DNA of 64,000 nucleotides from Coptis chinensis (GCA_015680905.1 CM027378.1:108608501-108672500); one strand, 5' to 3'; counted from the first letter of the stretch, positions 1 through 14,880 are shown. Translations and numbers: made by a program. The notes: a model not told the origin generated them from the sequence alone.

Positions 1-163
1 GAAGAGGACTTTGTTTAAGTTAAAAATTTTATTGGTTTTAATTATCCGCATATTTTAAACTGTTTATGGGCTTTTGGGAGTGGAGAGTGCGTCACACCTC
101 GGAGATCGAAGAGTCGGGGACAAATAATGTTTTTCCGAATTCTGTCGAAATTCGGGGTGTGAC
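1..163 (-). mobile_element. LTR-terminus-like fragment
   Basis: The right edge (about 144-163) reads, on the minus strand, TGTCACACCCCGAATTTCG, which resembles the TGTCACGCCCC terminus of the two large LTR-like elements at 29076 and 57835. It abuts the retroelement-ORF copy exactly where homology with the copy at 28.8-29.1 kb begins. The other end is not recognisable, so orientation and length are uncertain. Confidence 0.3.
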
Positions 164-960
164 ATGCTTCTCTATCTTCCATGTTGTTGCTCTCTTAGCT
201 ACTCCTCCCACCTCAAAATCACCATTCTCCAGTCCTACCAATGGAGAGGCTTCAGTTACATCAACACATGCATATTTCCCTTCAGACCAACTATAAATCA
301 AGACATCTGCAGGCCAAGTGTCGATCTACCCTCATTTAGATCAGTGAGAAAGTTAACAGAAGCTTCTTTATTCACTCGTACCCGAGCCCTCCAAAATGCA
401 TGACATAAAATGTCTCTAACATGATCATGTCGGTATTTAAAACCGGAAAAATGTCTACAATGTGCTGCATGATCCCTAAAAACATATAATCAGCTCTTTT
501 TGCATACAGGGCAAAGACCACCATCAGAGTTCAGAGGAATCATAAGATGGTACCGGAGAATGGCATAATACTCTACCTGTGACATACGCTGTCCAAGTCT
601 CTCAATTGGAATAGCAACTAGGAAATCTTTCGCATGTTCCACCTGTAAGCACCCAATGATTGCTTTCTGACGAGCAAATAACTCAAACTCCTTATCAAGA
701 TCTGCAATAATTTTACCGTAGAAAGCTTCCGCCAAAACTTTTAGGGTTTTGAGGGGCGTTAGCATTCATTCACCAAAAAAATTAAGATCAACATCGGTAG
801 AAGCCAGACGCTTGATTAATCTGCTAGCATTATCAAGAATCTCATCCGCCAAAAACTTTTTTTTTTTTTTGAAGTTTTCATGGTTTTCACTTTGAAAATT
901 TCTCTTTTGAGTTTCAGTGAGGTTTTAATGGTGGATTTTGTTTCTACCGGCTTGACAGAC
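164..960 (-). pseudogene. Retroelement-associated ORF fragment, copy 1
   Basis: Minus-strand fragments of a plant repeat protein that genome annotations often call reverse-transcriptase-like or auxilin-like (family recalled, not searched). Open pieces at 490-765 carry the run LGQRMSQVEYYAILRYHLMIPL and a CPVCKKS zinc-knuckle-like motif. A second piece (164-301) carries KYACVDVTEASPLVGL. The same order is seen in the copy at 28817-32958. Frame breaks separate the pieces, and the C-terminal part is lost at the 163/164 junction with LTR-like DNA. The catalytic reverse transcriptase domain is not present, so this is a remnant and not an active gene. Confidence 0.6.
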
Positions 961-1388
961 ATATGGGTTCTCAAAAGCCATTAAAATGAAAGATAATTTG
1001 AAAATTTTGTACTTGGGTTTTGATTAGTTTGATAAATTTTTTGTAGTTGATGGTAGGAGTGAACAATGTGAATTTGATGAACTTGCTGGCTTGGCTTAGC
1101 TTAGCTTGGGCTTATGAGAAAAGGCAGTAAAGACTAGCTTTGGACTTGCTATGCGGCCAACTCCTAGTCCTTGGATCCCATCTAGTGGTTCTTACCTTGA
1201 ATGAAACTAAATGTCAAAGATATATGTCCCTATAACGCCTCTCTAATTGAATACGAGCTGATGAATTCTCTTTCATAAGCAAGCATACCTCATCTAGTCA
1301 TCTTTGAGTCAAACTAGTAATATATCATTTAATTGAAATGCTCTTTTGTTTCTAAATTCTAATGCAGCGGGAAAAAAAAATTAACCAA
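961..1388. repeat. Flank shared with 32959-33455
   Basis: Non-coding sequence nearly identical to 32959-33455, including the run starting GATGGTAGGAGTGAACAATG and ending at TAATGCAG. It shows that copies 1 and 2 of the retroelement ORF were duplicated with their 5' flank. Homology stops at about 1388, where plastid DNA begins. Confidence 0.8.
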
Positions 1389-1691
1389 TAGACTACTCAA
1401 GAATTTCATATTTAATTTATATTATGTCGTAATTGATTAATTTGAATTTTGAATAAGGAATTCAAAAAATCTAAATCAAAGATCTAACTAAAAGAAAGAA
1501 TGAATCAATGAAATGTTGGTTGGTCCTCACTGGGAACTTGAGTAAGGAGTAGATCTTTGGGGTCTTTTATATAAAAAAATGTAAAGCGAGAACCCTATGT
1601 TTTTCTTTTTTTGGTGTAACTACTTGAGCCGGATGAGAGGAAACCTTCACGTCCGGTTTTGAAGGGGGGAAATCCTATAGGAACCTATCCC
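1389..1691 (+). other. rpoC1 group II intron, 3' part with domain V
   Basis: Ends in a recognisable domain V stem-loop (about 1626-1659, with the GAGCCGGATGAG / CACGTCCGGTTT pairing halves) followed by the short domain VI region before exon 2. It lies directly upstream of rpoC1 exon 2 as in plastid genomes. Splicing is not expected in the nucleus. Confidence 0.75.
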
Positions 1692-3308
<1,617 letters not shown>

Positions 3309-3473
3309 GTTGAATAGGATCCTGTGATAATTTTATTTTTGTTTCCCCGTTTCAACTAGTATTATAATGCCTAAATTTCTACGCTAATCAAGATCGAGGA
3401 AAGGCAGTCTTCGAATCACTGACTCTAACCTATTGTTGAATCCTACTCAACTGAATAGGGAGGTACTGTACTT

Positions 3474-4385
<912 letters not shown>

Positions 4386-6081
4386 CGGAGTTCCACTCAT
4401 TACATATGCTTCATATATCCTGCCATTCTCGACGATAATTCTTATTTATTGGCAAAGAGGTGAAGAAATAGATTCATCATTCCATTACAATCTAATCAAG
4501 AACAAGAAAAAGAAGCAATACCCCGTTCATGCATCTCGATTGAAATACCCATAAATGGTCTTTTCCGTATAAATAGTATTCTTGCTTATTTCGACGATCC
4601 CCGATACAGAAGAAAGAGTTCGGGAATTACTAAATATGGGACTTTAGAGGTGCATTCAATCGTCAAAAAAGAGGATTTTATTGAGTATCGAAGAACAAAA
4701 GAATTTAGGCTAAAATCCTAAATGAAAATAGATCGACTTTTTTTCATTCCCGAGGAAGTGCATATCTTACCCGGATCTTCTTCCATAATGGTACGGAACA
4801 ATAGTATCATTGGTGTAGATACACGAATTACTTTCAATACAAGAAGTCGAGTAGGTGGATTGGTCTGAGTGGATAAAAAAAAAAGGTTGAACTAAAAATA
4901 TTTTTTGGGGATATCCATTTTCCTGGAGAGACATATAAGATATCCTGGCACAGTGGCATCCTGATACTGCCAGGAACGGGAAAAAAAATTCTAAGGACTC
5001 AAAAAAATTGAAAAATTGGATCTATGTCCAGCGGATCACACCTACCAAAAAAAAGTATTTTGTTTTGGTTCGACCTGTAGTCACATATGAAATAGCAAAC
5101 ATGATAAATTTAGCAACGCTTTTCCTCCGGGATACCTGCAGGAAAGGGATAGTGTGCAACTTCGAGTTGTCAATTATATCCTTTATGGAAATGGTAAACC
5201 AATTCGCGGAATTTCTCACACAAATATTCAATTAGTTCGAACTTGTTTAGTATTGAATTGGGACCAAGACAAAAAAGGTTCTTCTATATAGGAGGTTCAT
5301 GCGTCATTTGTTGAGGTAAGGGTAAATAATATGATTCGATATTTTATAAGAATGGATTTAGTGAAACCCCCTATTTTGTATACCTGAAAAAGGAATGATC
5401 TGGCGGGGGCAAGGTCGATCCCCGCTAATGGATCAGATCGCACCAATCTCAATCCTTTTTATTCCAAGGAAAGGATTAAGCGATTACTTATCCGGTATCA
5501 AAGAACTATTCGTACGTTGTTGAATAGAAATAAGGAATGCCAATCTTTGATAACTTTGTCATCATCTAATTGTTTTTGAATAGGTCCATTCAACGCTTTG
5601 AAATATAACAATATGACAAAAAAATCAAATAAAAGGGATCCACTACTTCCAATTAGGAATTCATTGGGTCCTTAGGAATTCATTGGGTCCTTTAGGAATC
5701 GTCCCTAAAATTTTTTTTTTTTTTTTTTCGCTTTTACTATTTAATAACTCATAATTAGACCCTGGTAAATAAATATTCACTGCTTGACAATTTAAAAAGA
5801 GACTTTCCAAGTACTTAAATATTATTTAATGGATGAAAATGGGAGGATTTATAATCCCGATCCATGCAAAGAACACGATTTTTGAATCCATTCAATTGAA
5901 TTGGTGTTTTCTCCATCACAATTATTGTGAAGAAACATCGACAATAATTAGTCTTGGACAATTTTTGTGAAAATTCATGTATATCTAAATATGGACCAAA
6001 TCTAAAATTGGGTCAGGCTCTAATTGTTCATGTTGACTCTTTAGTAATAAGATCTGCAAAGCCCTATTTGGCTACTTCCAG
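4386..6081 (+). pseudogene. rpoC2: rpoC2 middle/3' segment (NUPT)
   Basis: Continues rpoC2 after the deletion, with [36 protein letters not shown], then [14 protein letters not shown] (from about 5060), followed by the late region up to a sequence equivalent to RSAKPYLAT just before 6081. Frames are broken repeatedly. Homopolymer growth is visible at 4980-4988 and 5712-5729. The C-terminal part of the gene is absent. This is a relic of plastid DNA, not a gene. Confidence 0.88.
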
Positions 6082-6420
6082 GATAAAGGGTAGATGAGAT
6101 GGGATGGGATAGGATGGTTTTTAATTTGGGACCCTATTAATTTTTGGGCTAGGGTGGTAGATGAGATGGGAAAGGATGGTTTTAATTTGGGACCCCTATT
6201 AATTTTTTGGGCTAGGGTACTCTTAAAGCTTATATTAGGCAATTTATTCCTTTAGACTAGTCTTGTTGGGATATATTAGGCATTAATGCATTATGAGAAA
6301 AGAATGCAATGAAGGCATACAAATACAAAACAATAGGTGAGAGGACTTTATAAGAGGGGAAATATACCATCATTTTGCTTAACCATAGCTCATAAATTAT
6401 TTGCACCCAAATAGCAACAA
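6082..6420. repeat. Dispersed repeat, copy shared with 37853-38116
   Basis: Starts GGGTAGATGAGATGGGATGG and is closely matched by 37853-38116, with a short local duplication (GGTAGATGAGATGGGA twice within 6090-6170). It immediately precedes the Helitron start in both places, so it travelled with the Helitron or hosted it before duplication. Confidence 0.75.
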
Positions 6421-6866
6421 TCTATATCAATATATTAATATTTAAGCTTCCACAAGGGTGTTTTTCTAGCTCTTTTAAAATTTTACGTCATCAACTCATA
6501 TTAAAACGTGAATTTCTCCTATTGAAAAAAAATTCTAACACTTCTAATTAAAACGGGAATCATTTTTCTATTATAATAGGAATTTCTCCCTTATTGAAAA
6601 AGAAAAATCTAGCATTTCTAATTAAAACAAGAATCTTTCTCCTATTAAAAACAGAAATATGGGTTTTTAAAACTTAATAAAAACAATTTGTCGATTGAGA
6701 AATATGGGTTTTTAAGACTTGATTAAAATAATTTGTTAGGAAATTAAAATGGGTTAGCGATGAAAACATGAATCACGATTTATTAGAAAATTTATATATG
6801 TATAGTTATGATTGTTGAACAAGTTTTCAAAAGAGCCGGTGTGTATGTAAAGGGCATACTTTCTAG
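6421..6866 (+). mobile_element. Non-autonomous Helitron A
   Basis: Begins TCTATATCAATATATTAATA and ends CTAG (6863-6866), preceded by a short GTATG...CATAC hairpin. A 5' TC and 3' CTRR with a subterminal hairpin are the defining Helitron termini. The left flank ends in A and the right neighbour begins with T, as expected of A|T insertion. The interior is non-coding and consists of CTATTAAAAYGGGAATT-like motifs. Related copies lie at 38117-38659 and at 35474-35785 (3' part only). Confidence 0.75.
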
Positions 6867-7356
6867 TCTATATCTTAATATTAAAGCTCCTACAAGGGGT
6901 ATTTTTCGAGCTCTATTAAAATTTAACATCATCTCCTATTAAAACGGAAATTTCTCTCCTATTTGAAAAATGAGATTTTTTTTTTTTTTTTTTTTTTTTA
7001 CAACGGAATTCATCTCCTATTATAACGGGAATTCCTCTTCTATTAAAATAAATTCTAACACTTCTAATTAAAGCGGGAATCATTCTCCTATTAAAATGGG
7101 AATTCCTCCCCCTATTGAAAAGAGAAAAATCTAACATATCTAATAAAAAACGAAATTATTCTCCTATTAAAACAGGATCATATCTCTCCCCAATTGAAAA
7201 AATGGGTTTTAAAATTTAATTAAAACTTCATTTAAAATAATTTGTTAGAAAATTAAAATGGGTTAGCAACTAAAATGGTAGTCCCAATTTTCTAAAAAAA
7301 AAAATCTAAATATTTTCAAAAAAGAGTCGCCATGTATGCACGAGCATACAAGCTAG
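6867..7356 (+). mobile_element. Non-autonomous Helitron B, head-to-tail with A
   Basis: Starts TCTATATCTTAATATTAAAG directly at the CTAG end of the preceding element. It ends with a perfect hairpin, GTATGCACGAGCATAC (about 7334-7349), followed by AAGCTAG, then T. It has the same interior motif style as Helitron A. A poly-T tract of about 23 bases lies at 6977-6999. Confidence 0.75.
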
Positions 7357-7432
7357 TCTTAATATTAAGGCTCCCACAAGGAGTATTTTTCAACTCTATT
7401 AAAATTCAGCCATCTCCTATTAAAATGCAGAA
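7357..7432 (+). mobile_element. Third Helitron start, truncated
   Basis: TCTTAATATTAAGGCTCCCA follows directly on the CTAG of Helitron B and repeats the same 5' module for about 75 bp before homology is lost near 7432. Confidence 0.55.
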
Positions 7433-9036
7433 CTACTAGCTTGTTTTACGTCATAATCTCCAAAAAGAAGAGAGATGAAACCATTGAGGAGACAATTGTG
7501 AAGGTAGGCTCCTATGTGGGATCAATTCGCATTTACTCCCTCGCTTCCTTGTCATTCTGTGCTCTGATTATGTTTTGAATATGTATGTTTTAATTGTTGT
7601 TATTTACTTGACAAGTATATCGGCTGGTTTGTAATATCAGAAAAGGACCTTTTTTAACTTTTTTTTGAAGTCCTATCAAGAAGTCTGTCTCTCGTAAACT
7701 TGCCTAGTTTCTTCCATCCATCATAGAAGTGTCGTTATCAACTATTTATGTTTCCTCTTTTCGTTTTGGCAGAATTTCCTTGCTCAGCCTTTTTTCCCAA
7801 CAACAAAAAAACATTGACTTTGAAAGGGGTATTGTGATAGAGCTGAGGGCGCGATGCGGTGATGAAGAGATCGGTTTTAACATGTAGCAAATGGTCAGTT
7901 TCTTGTTCTAAAAAATGTACTCTCTTCTTTAACAATATTCTTATTATTACTTCAATGAAATTGTTAAATTTTTCATAGAAATAGAAAACCACATGTGGAT
8001 TTGAATGAAAGTCGAAAATACAATCATAAATTATCACATAACTTCATAGCATTTGATTAATACTCAAGAAATAATTCAAAGACCTGATTAAAACTCAACT
8101 TGAAGTAAAAAAGATGAAATTATTTAAAATTATGATTAAAGCTCAAAACCCAATCATCAAATTACTAATTTGTAAAAATCAAATTGATCCCGTAGAAAGG
8201 AATTTAATTAATTTTCAACCTAATATTGAAAATCAATATCAATCAAAAGTTATTGATGTTTATTACAATTAGTGTTTTAATGACTTGATTATAATTAAGT
8301 TATGTTTTGATGTTTATTACAATTAATTTTTGTAATGATTTTTTGTTTTGTTTTGTTTTGTTTTGATTTTGTTTTAAGTAACACCGTTACTTTAGGTGTT
8401 AAAAAAGAGAACACGTGTCAATAATATTTTATAAGGTGTAATGACTAATGTTTTACATGCGGGTGGAGAAGATCCGGCCTCTAATAACAAATGCATTGAA
8501 ATATTGAAAAAGAGGATACGTATAAAATATGATATAACCTTCACGGTCATAGATGGATATGGGGGGTGCATGTGGGGGCGGTCGCACCCCCTGAGATTAG
8601 AAAAGCTCAACTACCACATAACTAATTGTCTAGAAAAATCTTTAAATTATAAAGACTCGCACCTCTTAATTTTTTTAGCAAACTTCCACGACCGCATCTC
8701 AAAATTTTCACAACTATAATGAAAATATAATAAAAAAAAAAAATATTATAAAAAAAAAAACTAATAAAAAACATTCCAATAAACCAACATTTTTTTTTAC
8801 TTCACTTTTTGTCTTTACAAAATTATCATTTATCATTTATTTTGAGTCTAAAACCATTAAAGATGGACAAATGTATCTTTGAATGTTTGATAGGTTAATG
8901 AGACTAAAACATTTGTATAATTATAATCACATATAACAAACCCGTAAGCTCTCCCTCCTTTCTTCACTCTCAATTCTTAAACAAGCGTCAGACCTCAATC
9001 TAAAAAAAAAACAAAAAACAAATTCATAAAATACTT
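7433..9036. other. AT-rich intergenic, no gene recognised
   Basis: No credible coding region. It contains a (GTTTT)n run at about 8341-8370. At 8560-8600 a GGGGGTGCA...CGCACCCCC segment resembles hAT-type element edges; a possible partner lies at 9470-9530 (GGGTGTACAT...CGCACCC), but a shared boundary cannot be proved. Confidence 0.5.
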
Positions 9037-9156
9037 GCGACGCAGCTTGTTGCACGCTTGTCCTAATTATTTGTAAAACTCGTTATCATTATCAATAAAA
9101 TTTTCACTTAAAAAAAACAAAAACAATAACAAAAACAATAACAAAAACAAAACAAG
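9037..9156 (+). pseudogene. 3' tail of the retroelement ORF plus A-rich repeat
   Basis: About 9042-9108 repeats, in the opposite orientation, the extreme 3' end of the retroelement-associated gene seen at 28800-28860 (CAGCTTGTTGCACGCTTGTC...GTTATCAT). It is followed by an A-rich (CAAAAA)n tract to about 9156. Only the last few codons and the 3' flank are present. Confidence 0.55.
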
Positions 9157-10164
9157 GTAATTTTTTACTTTCAATGTTAATCTTTTATAGTTTTCCCCAC
9201 ATGATAGTAAGATTATATAAACTTATAACATTATAGGAAATTAACAAATTGTTGAATTGTTGTAGACTTATAGACTAGATTATGTAGATATATATAGACA
9301 TAGTAGTATCAATTAATGGTTTAAGTACTTAAGTAGTTAACTTCATTAGTCCATATTAAATTCTTAGTAGTTAACGCACTCTAGTTTTGTGAATTGAAAT
9401 AAATGTATAATTTTGTTAATCTCTTTTGTTTAGACATTTTGACAAAAAAAAAAAATGCATACTTTTTTTTGGGGGATGGGGTTGGGTGTACATATAACCT
9501 CGCACCCATTGGCTTAGAATCCTGGCTCCGTCCCTGTTCACGGTTGCTCTGGTAGAGGAGGAAAACCTTTCAAGATTTGCCTCAGTTTAACTGAACTTAT
9601 TGTTTTTCCCATCATCGACATCCCCAACTTCGAAAACAGGAAAAAAGAATCTAAGTAATTAGATACAAATATCACAACCCCAAAACCTAGTTTAATAAAC
9701 ACGTACTTGGGTCCGCATAAAATGAACAAAGAAAGAAGGTGAAGGGTTTAGTTTGTTTACCTAGTTTAAAATGAACAGAGAAACCTAGTTTAAAAGAAGG
9801 TGAGCTTATATTAAAGAAAAAGAAACGAACATGAGTGGTTATTTAGTGCTTATAAGTTGATAGAGGGAGAAAATGTGTGAAAGAAAATGATGAGATTGAA
9901 GGTTTTTAGTGAAGAAAGGAGATGGAGATGATGACGATGAGAAGGTGTTTGAAAAAAATACCTTAATGAATTGTGAAGTTAAACCTGAGGAGAGCAGAAA
10001 TGAGGACAGTGCTACTAGTAGTGACCTGTAAAATTACCTGACCGGTTAAGAAAGGTGTAACGAGAAGGCTTTTCTTGTTGTGCCTTGGACTATGTGGCAG
10101 TGGCAGTGGCACAGTCTGATTTCTACTCGGTTAGTCACTTGCCTTGGACTATGAAATAAGAAAT
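9157..10164. other. Intergenic, no gene recognised
   Basis: AT-rich DNA. A 63-codon minus-strand frame at 9538-9729 ends in KTISSVKLRQILKGFPPLPEQP; it follows an acceptor-like tract but matches no family I recognise. Confidence 0.4.
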
Positions 10165-10199
10165 GCTAGTAGGCAGATACATGTTGTGTACGTACATTG

Positions 10200-10378
10200 T
10201 AGGGAGATGCATACGTGCTTGCAAGCTGAGAGGTAGTATATTGTGAGGAGTTGCATACCTGCTTACGAGCGGAGAGGTACATTGTGATTTGTGAGGAGTT
10301 GCATGCATGCTTGCTTATAAACTGAAAAGTATTGTAAGGAGTTGCATACTTGCTTAGGAGCTGAGAGGTACATTTTGC
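10200..10378. repeat. Four-unit 43-48 bp minisatellite
   Basis: Units anchored by GTTGCATAC(C/T)TGCTT and GAGAGGTACATT start near 10209, 10253, 10301 and 10344. They are moderately diverged (spacing 44, 48 and 43 bp). Confidence 0.7.
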
Positions 10379-11640
10379 TGGTTCAAACCATCTACACTTT
10401 TTATCTAACAAAATAGAACGGTGTGGGGCCCGAAGGGTCCTATCCGACGGCTCAAAATCTTTTTCAACAAAATATGACATGGCGAATCCAAGTGATTTAG
10501 GGGCTTGTGCAATTTTGTTAAAACACTCGGTATCCATCGGGTCTATCCAGAAAGTCAACAATTACAGCTGGACTTAAACACTGGGCTAGCCTATATACTG
10601 TTAGGTCTCCAAATTTGACATGGTGGACTTATGGATAATGGAAAATTAGGCTGGCTTTTATTGGGTTTTCTGGCGCGGCAAACCCTAGTCTTATCTTATT
10701 ACAACAAGAAAAGATTAGCGCTGTTCACAATTCCAAATAGATTCTGTTGAATACCATAGAGTATAATTGTTGTTTGAGCGCTCTTGTTGTTTATGCTGTT
10801 AAACTACGGATAGCTTACAGCTAAGGACTGGTTATGTTTGTGCCGCAAAGACATCCTTTATGGCCGAAGCAATAACAAGCACATGATTCGACCGTTCAGC
10901 ATTATAAGCAATAACAAGCACATGATCCTTTTGTATTAAATATATGCCAGTAGGAGATTTATATGTTACTTCTACATTTTTCTTGTTTGTGCTCCCAGTT
11001 ATTTGGTCGTTTGGTTCTTTGTTGTGATGCATATCTAGACGTTCAAGCCATTTCACAGCTGCCATCTATTATGGGATTGCCCACGTTATCAAATTTGGTG
11101 AGGAACCTCATTTTCAAATGATTGAATGTCTACATGCATCTTGTGACTTTGTGAGCAAGTTGAGTGTTAGCCTGTTAGGGTGCTTTGGGGTACGGGGTAC
11201 CACCTGAATTCTCATCACCGTAACAATATTTGGTGAGATTGCCAATTCTAGCGGCACGTTTGGAAAAATATGAGGACTTCGATTACCTACCTATCCATGT
11301 CAAATTGAATTCCCACCGGTTGTTAATTATGAAAAGTTAAAACACTTAACAAAATAATAAGAAGTTAAAACACTTAACAAAGAATAAGACGTTTCGAGAA
11401 AGCGACTATGATATGCGCATGTTGCCCAGTAGATGTGATATAGTGGTCTGAAAAATGAAATAATTTGAAAAAACATCTCAGTTTATGGACCAACAGAATT
11501 CCTATGAACATCCAAACAACCTATTTCTAACAATTTCGTGGATATTCATATTTTTTTTTTTCTTTTTTTCCTATAATCATCACCCCAAATTCTAATACAT
11601 AGTCATACTGCATTCAATTCCTGGTTTCCAAATGCACCTC
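10379..11640. other. Intergenic, no gene recognised
   Basis: Two minus-strand frames (10166-10561, 10832-11065) are open but match nothing I recognise; the first owes part of its openness to the tandem repeats. No splice-supported structure is seen. Confidence 0.4.
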
Positions 11641-11643
11641 TAA

Positions 11644-12930
11644 GAGCATTCCCAATGCAGATGAATATCAAGGGGATGTGACAATATTCACCTCCAAATG
11701 GTAAAAAACGTTTGCCCAATGCAAAGGTGAATATCAATGTGACTATTTTCCCAAGTCAAAACGAGAGAACAAAACCTTCAACCGGTGATAGTGGGCCGAA
11801 GTGTAAACTTCGGACGGGATGTTGGATTCCGCCCCTGATATAAAATTCATCAGACGGAATCCAACATCCCGTCTCGCTATATTTCGGACGGGAAAGTGGG
11901 TTGTTTCGTGTCTATTATATTTGACTCACCAGACGGAATGTTTCATTCCGCCTCGTTATAAAATACCAGGCGGGATGTTACATTCCGTCTCAATCAAAAT
12001 GCCTCCAAACAGAATCCAACATCCCTTCCGAGATTACTTTTCACCTTTGCATTAGGCTGCCTCACCTTGCTTTTCACCAAAACGGTGAAAAATAGGGAAA
12101 ATACCGCCTACGTGGAGGTGAATAATAGTGGCTTGCATTGGAAACATTGTCACCAAATACGGGTTTAAAACGCGTTTAAAACCCGAGATATTGCCAAGGC
12201 GTCTGGTTCCAGTTTAAAACCCGGGTTTTTCAACAAAATGTGTTTTAAACGTTTTAAACCCGTTTTAAACGATTTAAACCCGTTTTAAATGTTTTAAACG
12301 TTTAAAACCCGAGATTTTGAAAATCTCCGCTTAAAACTTTTTTTTTTTTAAAAGAAAATGCTAGAAAAGAAAAGGGTTTTGGAGTTTACCTTTTTGAAGA
12401 GTGGGCTTAGATTGACTTATTGAGACCGTTCTATTTTGCTTTTTAGACTATTAATAATTAATTAAAAATTTTAAAGTTATTAACTTATTTGTAGTACTTA
12501 ATTATGCCATTATGGTTGGTAATTAGTAGTATCTTATTTTGAATAGTGTTTTGGCACTTGAATCTAAAACTTCTAGTATTTGGATGAGTAATGATAATTT
12601 GATACTTTCATGTATTTGAATTTTCTTTCATTTGTATTATTATTATTTTTATTTTATGTGTCTATTTTTTTCCACTTTTATAGAAAATCAAACTCCTTAT
12701 CTATTATATTATTTATCATCGGTTTTACCGCTTCTTTTTACGTATTATAATGATATTATGCTTTTAAACCCGCTTTTACCGCTTTTAAACCCGCTTTTTA
12801 TGCCCCACGCTTTTTACGCTTTTTTTTCCGCTTTTTTTCCCCGGCGTTCGCTTTAAAACACCTAACTAAGTTTTTTCAAGATACCGCTTTTAAACCCCGC
12901 ACGCATTTCACACAATGATTGGAAATGCTC
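11644..12930. mobile_element. Harbinger/Tourist-type MITE complex
   Basis: Bounded by inverted ends GAGCATTCCCAATG / CATTGGGAATGCTC-like (right end ATTGGAAATGCTC) and flanked on both sides by TAA (11641-11643, 12931-12933), the 3-bp duplication typical of PIF/Harbinger elements. It contains a second, inner end near 12130-12150 (GCTTGCATTGGAAACATTG), suggesting nesting. Internal features are an inverted repeat (GACGGGATGTTGGATTCCG at 11813 against its complement at 11855) and a GTTTTAAAC-rich block (12160-12330). No transposase is visible. Confidence 0.6.
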
Positions 12931-14458
12931 TAATTGTTGGCAATAAATCAACAGGGCGGCTCTACCCTATAGCCAAATAAGCAACTGCTTAGGGCCCCGC
13001 AGCCAAAGGGCCCCCAATATAATTTAGCCCACTATTGTTTTTCAGCCCACTATTTTAATGGTTTATAACGTTTTAAATTGGAAATTAGAAAATTAAATTA
13101 GGTCTAAACCCCTTCGTTTCCCTCGCTCTATCCTATGTTCTCCTCGTCCTTCTCCAACAAAAAAAACTCTTCGCATCCATTGGCCCCCAAATGTCTTGAG
13201 CGACCCCTGGAAATCAAGAATATTGAAGAAAAACCTTCTTGGGTCGGTTTTGGTTCTATTTTTAACGGTTCCTATCGGGTTCGAGTCTTTTGGTCTTTTT
13301 TCTTATATTTAAAAACCCGGATTTATGCCCATTAATTAAGTAAGTTTCGGTTCGGGTTACAAAATATACATTATTATTACAAGAATATTTAAAAACCCGG
13401 ATCTATACATTATTATTGCTAAAATTACTTTTTTACTTATGTAATCGATATTAAAGTTGGTTTGTAGTGCGATAATAATATTTGCCACATATATTTTTGT
13501 CCTCTCAAAAGAAGTAATGGTCCTAAATTCAATAGTTTTTCAAAGTTTTCTAAAAACTGTAAGTATGTCTAATAAATTGTACGTACATGTGTATTTTACG
13601 AACACGTGTACATTATATATTTATACTATACGTACATGCGTCATATATATAATAAATACATGTATCACAATTATATCGTTAGTTAGCATCGCACATATTT
13701 ATTATCATATATATACATGTAATATATCAAGTACATACACGCGTATTAGTTAATATATATACCGCGTGTATTAGCTAATTCATAGTATATATGTGTAGAC
13801 GTTGACATTATTATTAACACTAGCCAAAAATGGACGTGGTTGAACAATTTATAACGTACTTGAGCAATGCAAATATGAAATGATCGAGAATCCAAATTCT
13901 TTTCGATCAAATCTACTTGCATGCACCTAAAGAAAAGGAGGACAACTACTAACATATAGATAAAAAGTCAATATTTGCGAACTTATCAGTTTCAATAATC
14001 CATACTTTAGGATTGATGTAAGCATAGATTAAGCATTGTAGATCCCATAAAACTTTGGTTATGAACTTTTAAAAATGCACAATTTATTAATTTACATTGT
14101 AATTGTAAGAACACCACTTTACATATCAGGATTACAATTATTAATTACTGAAACCTATGATAACCATAACTAAATAATAAAATCTGCGAAACTTCAATAC
14201 ACCAAGGAGTGGACTATCATCAACTTACTACACAACCTTCAATGACCTACAAACCATGTAAGCAATGTATTAGAAAGTGAAGATGACGACTAAAAGGTCA
14301 AATACGCTAACGTATTATAAAAATGACACCAAGATATGTATTATTTAGGTTGTTTAGAGGAAGATGTACGTAGTTACTTTTACATAAAACTTACCATGTG
14401 ATAACTACAGCAAAATAGTTTCAACAATGACCCATCTCAATGGCCACCTTCAGACCAG
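12931..14458. other. AT-rich intergenic, no gene recognised
   Basis: The segment 12950-13030 (AGGGCCCCGC...AGGGCCCCC) resembles edges of degraded hAT elements. 13440-13800 is an AT-rich stretch of ACGTACATG-type motifs. No convincing gene. Confidence 0.4.
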
Positions 14459-14880
14459 GGCCCAAAATATCACCGAGATATCCGATATCTCGCCGATATA
14501 TCTCGGTAAATTGGTACACCGATATCGATTTTTCCGAAATATATCCACCGAATATTGAACCCCTTTTTTTCCGAGATATATCGGAATTTCTGATATGAAA
14601 GTTTATATCGCCGAGATAATTGATATTTCCGAGATAATCGATATATATCGGTTGACTTTTTGACCAATTGTTAATAATTTAATATTGAAATTTCTGAAAT
14701 ATCCTATATATCCGGTGATATATCGGGCGGAGATCCGAGATATCCGAGATATATCGGTGAGATATCCGATAATTTAGAAACTTTGGACTGGTCACCAAAA
14801 GAACCGAGATATCCGATATATCCGATATATCTCGGTTTTTGGGTACACCGATATATTAACCGATATCGAAATTTTGGGCC
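14459..14880. mobile_element. GATATATCGG-rich MITE
   Basis: Ends are inverted copies GGCCCAAAAT / ATTTTGGGCC. The interior is built from many near-palindromic GATATATCGG / CCGAGATATC motifs on both strands. A relative with the same right terminus lies at about 37330-37601. Confidence 0.65.

Noticed and set aside
8560..9530. Complete hAT transposon between the two GGGTG/CACCC segments
   Set aside because: The putative ends do not form a convincing inverted repeat and no 8-bp duplication is seen.
10166..10561. 131-codon minus-strand gene
   Set aside because: About half of it lies in the minisatellite and the rest has no family signature or splice context.
13457..13753. 98-codon plus-strand frame
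   Set aside because: Extremely AT-rich ACGTACATG repeats, hydrophobic by composition only.
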